DNA from: Brevibacillus dissolubilis | Lineage (GTDB): Bacteria > Bacillota > Bacilli > Brevibacillales > Brevibacillaceae | DNA length: 64,000 bases | Direction of reading: 5' to 3' | Assembly: GCF_006170445.1 (NCBI RefSeq) | Contig: NZ_VCNA01000002.1 | Span: 248,001-312,000 of the forward strand | Shown here: positions 59,630 to 64,000 of the stretch, piece by piece | Layout: every line of letters begins with the position of its first letter | Position numbering within the stretch: position 1 is the stretch's first letter | Translations under genes and position numbers: made by a program | Notes under the pieces: model-generated | What the model saw: the letters and a program-made list of their open reading frames with translations, nothing else | Told to the model about the DNA's origin: nothing | Database searches by the model: none

Positions 59630-61793
59630 TGTGTAGTACCCCTTCCAACTTGATGATCTGTGCCGCGCACGCCTTGAACTCCGGCATGCGGCTGTATGGG
59701 TCGAGCGCTGGGTTGGTCAGCAGGTTGACAGACTCCTCTTTGCCCCAGTGATAAGGGACGAACACGGTGTCTGGGCGAATCGCAGCGATGATTTTGACCT
59801 TGTAGCGGACTTCACCGCGGCGGGTCTTGAGCAGTACCACTTCGTCATGCTCGATGCCGTATTGCTTCGCGGTCTCTGGGTGTACCTCAAGCAGTGGATC
59901 TGGATACATCGCTTTGAGGAACGGGATGCGGCGGGTCTGGTTACCGGACAGATAGTGGAACACGACACGTCCGGTGGTTAAGCGGAGCGGATACTCAGCA
60001 TCCGGCTCTTCCGCAGGTGGGCGGTATGGCAGTGCACAGATGAGAGCGCGTTGGTCTTTGGTGTAGAATTTTTTATCTAAAAACAGATGCGGTGTGCCTT
60101 GGGTGTTCTCATCGGTGCAAGGCCAGAAGACACCGTTCTGCTCATCAATTTTTTCATAGGTGATACCGGAGTAGTCGGCTGTACCGCCTTTGGACATGCG
60201 GCGAAGCTCGTCGAAGATGTCGGCTGGATTTTTCAGATGTTCAAAATATTGCCCACGGCCCATCCGCTTCGCGATCTCGATCTGAATCCACCAGTCTGGC
60301 TTGGACTCGGCATACCAGTCCTGTGCCTGACGGTGACGGATCACGCGGCCTTCGAGGTTGGTCGTCGTACCATCGTCCTCCGCCCAAGTGGACACAGGCA
60401 GTACGACGTCGGCATACTCTGCAGATTCAGAGAGATAAAAGTCGCAGCAGACCATGAAATCAAGGCTCTTGAATGCTTCACGCACATGGTGCTGGTTCGG
60501 TGCACTGACCGTCGGGTTGGAGCAGAGCAGATAGTTGGCGCGGATCGTCTTGTCGATCATCAATTGGAACATCTCGTAGGCAGAGACCCCTTTTTGCGGC
60601 ATCTCTTCTTCTGGAATGCCCCACATGCAAGCGACCTCTCGCACATGATCCGGATTGTCCATCTTGCGGTAGCCTGGGAGCTGGTCGGCTTTTTGCCCGT
60701 GCTCACGGCCACCCTGCCCGTTCCCTTGGCCGGTGAAGGTCGCGACACCAGATTTCGGACGACCGATCTTACCGGTGATGAGCGCCATGTTGGTGTAGCC
60801 GGATACGTTGTCCGTCCCCTTGGATTGCTGCTCGACACCACGGCAGAACATCACGATGGCTTCTGGTGCGCGGCCGTAGATGTCAGCGGCGCGGATGATT
60901 TTATCAGCATCAATACCAGTGATTTCACTCACGTACTCAGGTGTGAATTCCTTCACAAGCTCAGCTGTATCTTCAAAACCATTGGTGTGATTGCGGATGA
61001 ACGCTTCATCGATATGGCCGTTCTTGATCAGCAGATGCACCATCCCGTTGGCAAGTGCCAGGTCTGTACCCGGACGCAGGTCGAGGTGGATATCAGCACG
61101 TCGGGCCAGCGGAGTCTCACGCGGGTCAGCGACGATCAGGTAGCCGCCACGGTTCTGCACTTCCCAGATGCGGAACATGCTCGTCGGATGGCACTCTGCC
61201 GCATTGGAACCCGCGATGAACAGGCAATCCGTCTGGTTAATATCTGTCCACGGAACCGTAGAACCACGGTCAATCCCGAGACTGCGGTTAAACCCAGCCG
61301 CTGCAGATGACATACAGAAGCGTCCGTTGTAGTCAATATAGCGGGTCTGGAGCGCCACGCGGGCGAATTTACCGGTCAAGTAGCATTTTTCATTGGTCAT
61401 GGATACGCCGGAATATACGGACAAGGTGTCTTTGCCATATTTGTCCTGCAATTCTTTGAAACGCTTCACGATCAGATCCAGTGCTTCGTCCCAAGATGCT
61501 TCGCGGAAACCGTCCGGCGTGCCTTTCAATGAAGCATCATCACGGATCAACGGGCGCTCAATACGGTCTGGGTGGTTCACCTGTTGGTAGGCGGTGACCC
61601 CTTTTGGACACATCTTCCCGAGGTTGACCGGGAAATCATAACGCGGCTCCACCCCGATGATTTTATTCTGCGTCGTATCGACACGCAGCTTCATCCCGCA
61701 CTGCATCCCGCAGTAGGAGCAGTGGGTGCTGACCAGCTTTTCATTCGGGTGCACGACATTGGGAATCTCTTTGAAAAATTTATCCTTTGGCAT
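59622..61793 (-). CDS. Molybdopterin oxidoreductase, Nas/NarB-type nitrate reductase catalytic subunit
   Basis: A 723-residue enzyme that likely reduces nitrate to nitrite at a bis-MGD molybdenum centre. N-terminal Cys motif: HCSYCGMQCGMKLRV followed by KMCPKG, for a [4Fe-4S] cluster. The Cys expected to bind Mo is in GRFCMSSAAAGFNRSLGIDR, and GQGNGQGGREHGQKADQLPG matches the Nas/NarB group. No Tat or Sec signal, so it faces the cytoplasm. It overlaps the ferredoxin and membrane subunit genes on both sides. The substrate is assigned from similarity, the NarK neighbour and shared FNR-type control; another substrate cannot be excluded. Confidence 0.85.
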   Translation of the reverse strand: MPKDKFFKEIPNVVHPNEKLVSTHCSYCGMQCGMKLRVDTTQNKIIGVEPRYDFPVNLGKMCPKGVTAYQQVNHPDRIERPLIRDDASLKGTPDGFREASWDEALDLIVKRFKELQDKYGKDTLSVYSGVSMTNEKCYLTGKFARVALQTRYIDYNGRFCMSSAAAGFNRSLGIDRGSTVPWTDINQTDCLFIAGSNAAECHPTSMFRIWEVQNRGGYLIVADPRETPLARRADIHLDLRPGTDLALANGMVHLLIKNGHIDEAFIRNHTNGFEDTAELVKEFTPEYVSEITGIDADKIIRAADIYGRAPEAIVMFCRGVEQQSKGTDNVSGYTNMALITGKIGRPKSGVATFTGQGNGQGGREHGQKADQLPGYRKMDNPDHVREVACMWGIPEEEMPQKGVSAYEMFQLMIDKTIRANYLLCSNPTVSAPNQHHVREAFKSLDFMVCCDFYLSESAEYADVVLPVSTWAEDDGTTTNLEGRVIRHRQAQDWYAESKPDWWIQIEIAKRMGRGQYFEHLKNPADIFDELRRMSKGGTADYSGITYEKIDEQNGVFWPCTDENTQGTPHLFLDKKFYTKDQRALICALPYRPPAEEPDAEYPLRLTTGRVVFHYLSGNQTRRIPFLKAMYPDPLLEVHPETAKQYGIEHDEVVLLKTRRGEVRYKVKIIAAIRPDTVFVPYHWGKEESVNLLTNPALDPYSRMPEFKACAAQIIKLEGVLHNG

Positions 61794-62820
61794 TTTGGTT
61801 AGCCTCCTTCACTTGAACCATGTGGGTCTGAATACCGGTAAAGCGGGCCATGCGGTACTTACGGCGGCACGGGAGACAAAGCTCGGCCAGATGGTAGCCT
61901 TCCGGTGTTTTGAAGTTGATGTCATTCTGCTTGAGTACATCGATTACGTCATTGGACTGTTCAACAGAGACAAATGTATTGTTACAGCAACGGCAAGCCT
62001 TAGGCGCCTGCTCGGAATAATGTTCGCGGTAGTTGCGGGCCAGCACGCTCATCGGACGGAACGGGATGTGCGCCAGCTTCCCAAACGGCAGATAGATCAA
62101 GGTCACGATCACAGAAAACTGGTGAATGATGCTGATCACCGGATGAGCAAACCCATGCAAAAAGATGTTAGAGAAGGTCAGCGCCAAGCCAGTCACGGAG
62201 ATAAACAGCAGCATATAAAGCGGCATAAAGTCGTAGATCACCGTCTGTTCAGCACGGGCCTGCATGTTCTTGATGCGGCGGTACAGCGCCATGCAGACAC
62301 CCGCGATCACCATGAAAGCCGTGATGTTAAGCGCATTGTAGAACAGGAACGCGATGAATCCGTCTGCCTTGACTCTCATCAGGTCGATCCCGAAGCCGAC
62401 GACGTGGTAGTAGCCGTTCTCCTCCATCGTGAAGTACATCCAGCCAAAAACCAGTGGGAAGGTCACCGCTGCGGACAACAGACAGCCCCAGCCGAGGAAA
62501 ACGTGCTGCAAGGCGCGATACCAGCCGCGGTTCCAGATGAACTTGTACACGGCGAGGTGATCAACCGTTGTCGCTGGAGTGGATTTGCGGAACAGGAGCT
62601 TCAAGCCTTTTTTGATGATGATGTTCGTCGGTGGACGCTCGGCCCAGGCGGAGAAACGGTACAGGAAGCCGCCGATGAAGGTCAGGGTCCCGACCATGTA
62701 GCCGTAGAGGGCGAGGTCGATGTGGGTGAAGGCTCGGGTGGTGATGTAGGTCAGGATCAATAAGGCGATTACGATATAGAAGGCTCGTCGTGCGAGTTTG
62801 GATGCGAATGCTCGATTCAT
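61780..62820 (-). CDS. b-type membrane electron-transfer subunit with C-terminal Cys pairs
   Basis: A 346-residue membrane protein with about seven hydrophobic segments. Candidate heme ligands are His in WYRALQHVFLGWG, HVVGFGIDL, and HGFAHPVISIIHQFSVI. It would take electrons from quinol (or another donor) to the ferredoxin subunit. After the last membrane segment comes a cytoplasmic domain with CRCCNNTF and CLPCRRKYR, which could bind zinc or iron. It is the first gene of the operon behind the FNR-type promoter. Similar to NarI only in role; the sequence does not match standard NarI. Confidence 0.75.
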   Translation of the reverse strand: MNRAFASKLARRAFYIVIALLILTYITTRAFTHIDLALYGYMVGTLTFIGGFLYRFSAWAERPPTNIIIKKGLKLLFRKSTPATTVDHLAVYKFIWNRGWYRALQHVFLGWGCLLSAAVTFPLVFGWMYFTMEENGYYHVVGFGIDLMRVKADGFIAFLFYNALNITAFMVIAGVCMALYRRIKNMQARAEQTVIYDFMPLYMLLFISVTGLALTFSNIFLHGFAHPVISIIHQFSVIVTLIYLPFGKLAHIPFRPMSVLARNYREHYSEQAPKACRCCNNTFVSVEQSNDVIDVLKQNDINFKTPEGYHLAELCLPCRRKYRMARFTGIQTHMVQVKEANQNAKG

Positions 62821-62868
62821 ATGGTGTTCCCTCCTGAAAAGGTGTGGTGCGAGGATTTCGGTGAGTTG

Positions 62869-62915
62869 GTGATTTCACGTTGGTTTGTTCTTTATACGTT
62901 CGTTGGTGAAATCAC
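62869..62915. promoter_or_regulatory. Inverted repeat in the operon leader
   Basis: GTGATTTCAC (62869-62878) and GTGAAATCAC (62906-62915) pair perfectly over a 27-base loop, in the region transcribed before the membrane subunit start. It may be a protein site or a leader hairpin; no terminator run follows. Confidence 0.45.
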
Positions 62916-62979
62916 GTCCATTGTTGAAATCTCGCTTCGTTGTGTTTTAAGGAGTGGCCATTTCCTTTTCGATGGGTTA

Positions 62980-63022
62980 AGTGTAACAGGGGTGAGCGGG
63001 TGGGATTGTGATTTTTATCACT
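62980..63022 (-). promoter_or_regulatory. FNR-type class II promoter of the nitrate reductase/Mo-cofactor operon
   Basis: Box TGTGATTTTTATCACT (63007-63022; TGTGA-N6-TCACT) is followed on the minus strand by 21 bases and the -10 hexamer TACACT (62985-62980). This is the same geometry as for narK-PAS at 53969-54011. About 160 bases of leader follow before the first gene. Confidence 0.82.
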
Positions 63023-63058
63023 GTGGAGTGGTGGGGGTTTTTGGGTGGGGGGGATGAA

Positions 63059-63092
63059 AAAAGGAGAAAAGCTGGGGGGCTTTTCTCCTTTT
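63059..63092 (-). terminator. Terminator of the pentapeptide-repeat gene
   Basis: AAAAGGAGAAAAGC (63059-63072) and GCTTTTCTCCTTTT (63079-63092) form a perfect 14-base-pair stem, 20 bases past the stop on the minus strand. Confidence 0.85.
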
Positions 63093-63112
63093 AATATTGA
63101 ATAACCGTTCAG

Positions 63113-63988
63113 TTATACTGATAACTTAACCCTATTTCGAAACTCTTCTTTATTTTCAAATACATATCTTTCAAACCAGTTAATTTTTTTATTAGCACTG
63201 TCTAAAATATGGTTAATACTTAATTGAACTTCTGAACTAGTTAATATCTTTATTTCGCCGCTTCCAAAGCCTGTAATAATTTGATCTTTATACTCACTAT
63301 AAGTATCCCTATCAAATTTTGCCCCTCTTAAGTCAGTACCATCAAAGTTGACACCCTTTAAGCATACGTTAATAAACGTAGTGTTACGAAGATCGGCGTT
63401 CTGTAGATTTGAGTTAGATAAATCAACTTTATAAAAAAATGCGTCTCTAAATGTGGAAAAGCGAAGTCTCGAGTTCCGCATAACTGTCATCCAAAAGATA
63501 CTCTCATCAAAAGCGACACGATCTCCACTGATTCCAGCCATAATACTATCTCCTGAAATCAAACAATCTACAATAGAAGCACCATGTAGGTAGATCTTTG
63601 AAAAATCGGTATTCGTAATAATTGAATTAAAAAATCGTGTCCCATCTAAAGCACTCTCATAAAATACCGTGTCTTCTATCAAACATTCAGAAATCAATCC
63701 ACCTTCAAAAGAACAATCAATTAATTTTATATTACTCACTAGACCACTAACTAGAGAAAATCTATTTAATTCTTGACCTTCGTATTTCAGACCAAATACA
63801 TGTTGGTTCGCCCATCTGGGATCAGGGCGGCCCTCAGAAAAACGTTGCCAATTCAAGAACATCTCACGAAAATTGATAGAACTTATTTCAGTCTCTTTTA
63901 TCGATCTTGAAAGATACTCTAAGGTGACTTTCGTTATCCACCTATCAATGTCAGGAGCCTCTTTATTCCGTTTAGACTTTAATTTCAT
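63113..63988 (-). CDS. Pentapeptide-repeat protein
   Basis: A 291-residue protein whose middle (~75-235) consists of pentapeptide-repeat units A(D/N)LxX, e.g. LSNSNLQNADLRNTTFINVC and LKGVNFDGTDLRGAKFD, forming a right-handed beta helix. Such proteins often mimic DNA and protect gyrase, or act in stress. The N- and C-terminal parts are polar and not recognised. It is very AT-rich compared with the rest of the window, which suggests recent transfer. A weak ribosome site lies 10 bases before the ATG near the window edge; a partner further upstream is outside the window. Confidence 0.8.
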   Translation of the reverse strand: MKLKSKRNKEAPDIDRWITKVTLEYLSRSIKETEISSINFREMFLNWQRFSEGRPDPRWANQHVFGLKYEGQELNRFSLVSGLVSNIKLIDCSFEGGLISECLIEDTVFYESALDGTRFFNSIITNTDFSKIYLHGASIVDCLISGDSIMAGISGDRVAFDESIFWMTVMRNSRLRFSTFRDAFFYKVDLSNSNLQNADLRNTTFINVCLKGVNFDGTDLRGAKFDRDTYSEYKDQIITGFGSGEIKILTSSEVQLSINHILDSANKKINWFERYVFENKEEFRNRVKLSV

Positions 63989-64000
63989 TCTTATCTTTGT

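Overview
The window looks like the chromosome of an aerobic-to-facultative, spore-forming Bacillota (class Bacilli). Most genes are GC-rich (about 55% by eye), ribosome binding sites are strong AGGAGG types, TTG and GTG starts are common, and there are a YmaF-type protein, a DacF-type carboxypeptidase and a pdhABCD operon. The composition and gene mix would fit an Alicyclobacillaceae/Tumebacillus-like genome, but that is inference. No rRNA, tRNA, CRISPR array, prophage or intact insertion sequence was found.

Layout: (1) 0-9.3 kb: cytochrome P450, a diguanylate cyclase, a secreted (alpha/alpha)-barrel protein with possible catabolite operators, an AdhR-like MerR regulator facing a carboxymuconolactone decarboxylase gene, a formate/nitrite channel, a truncated metallo-hydrolase remnant, a nitroreductase and a secreted PPC-domain protein. 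(2) 9.4-17.4 kb: DsbA-like oxidoreductase, a low-GC AraC/EamA pair, an SDR, a second diguanylate cyclase, an aldose epimerase and a secreted protein with a recent internal duplication. (3) 17.4-23 kb: a four-gene operon coding a CBM48/gluconate-dehydrogenase-subunit-3 fusion, a GMC flavoenzyme and two large cupin proteins, one of the best candidates for an undescribed system. (4) 23-31.9 kb: metallo-hydrolase, a pyruvate kinase lacking its C domain, nucleoside phosphorylase, DacF, aspartase/fumarase, a MITE-like inverted repeat, small membrane proteins, a toxin-like peptide and YmaF. (5) 32-37.3 kb: the pyruvate dehydrogenase operon with a near-consensus promoter. (6) 37.3-44.6 kb: a second SDR, an EamA exporter behind a likely leader-peptide attenuator, a C39-like lipoprotein, cupin, YqcI/YcgG, DUF2625 and an MFS exporter with an operator at its start site. 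(7) 44.7-51.8 kb: two small membrane proteins, a Tes-like radical SAM enzyme overlapping a diverged Lgt-like protein, a threonine-synthase-like enzyme, an M20 peptidase, a LysR regulator and a phosphatase. (8) 52-63 kb: nitrate respiration and molybdenum cofactor region. (9) An AT-rich pentapeptide-repeat gene at the right edge.

The nitrate region hangs together well. A NarK transporter carrying a C-terminal PAS domain and a nine-gene operon (b-type membrane subunit, Nas-type molybdenum catalytic subunit, four-cluster ferredoxin, Tat-type Rieske protein, two small unknowns, mobB, mobA, moeA) are each preceded by the same arrangement: an FNR/CRP-like box TGTGA-N6-TCACT, 21 bases, then a -10 hexamer. 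This suggests joint anaerobic induction of nitrate uptake, the reductase and the cofactor pathway needed to build it.

Other points of interest are the coupling of a Tes-like radical SAM enzyme to an Lgt-like membrane protein that lacks several Lgt catalytic residues, and a 16-residue leader peptide whose stop codon touches the 5' arm of a terminator in front of an EamA exporter. All calls come from reading the sequence; no database search was run.
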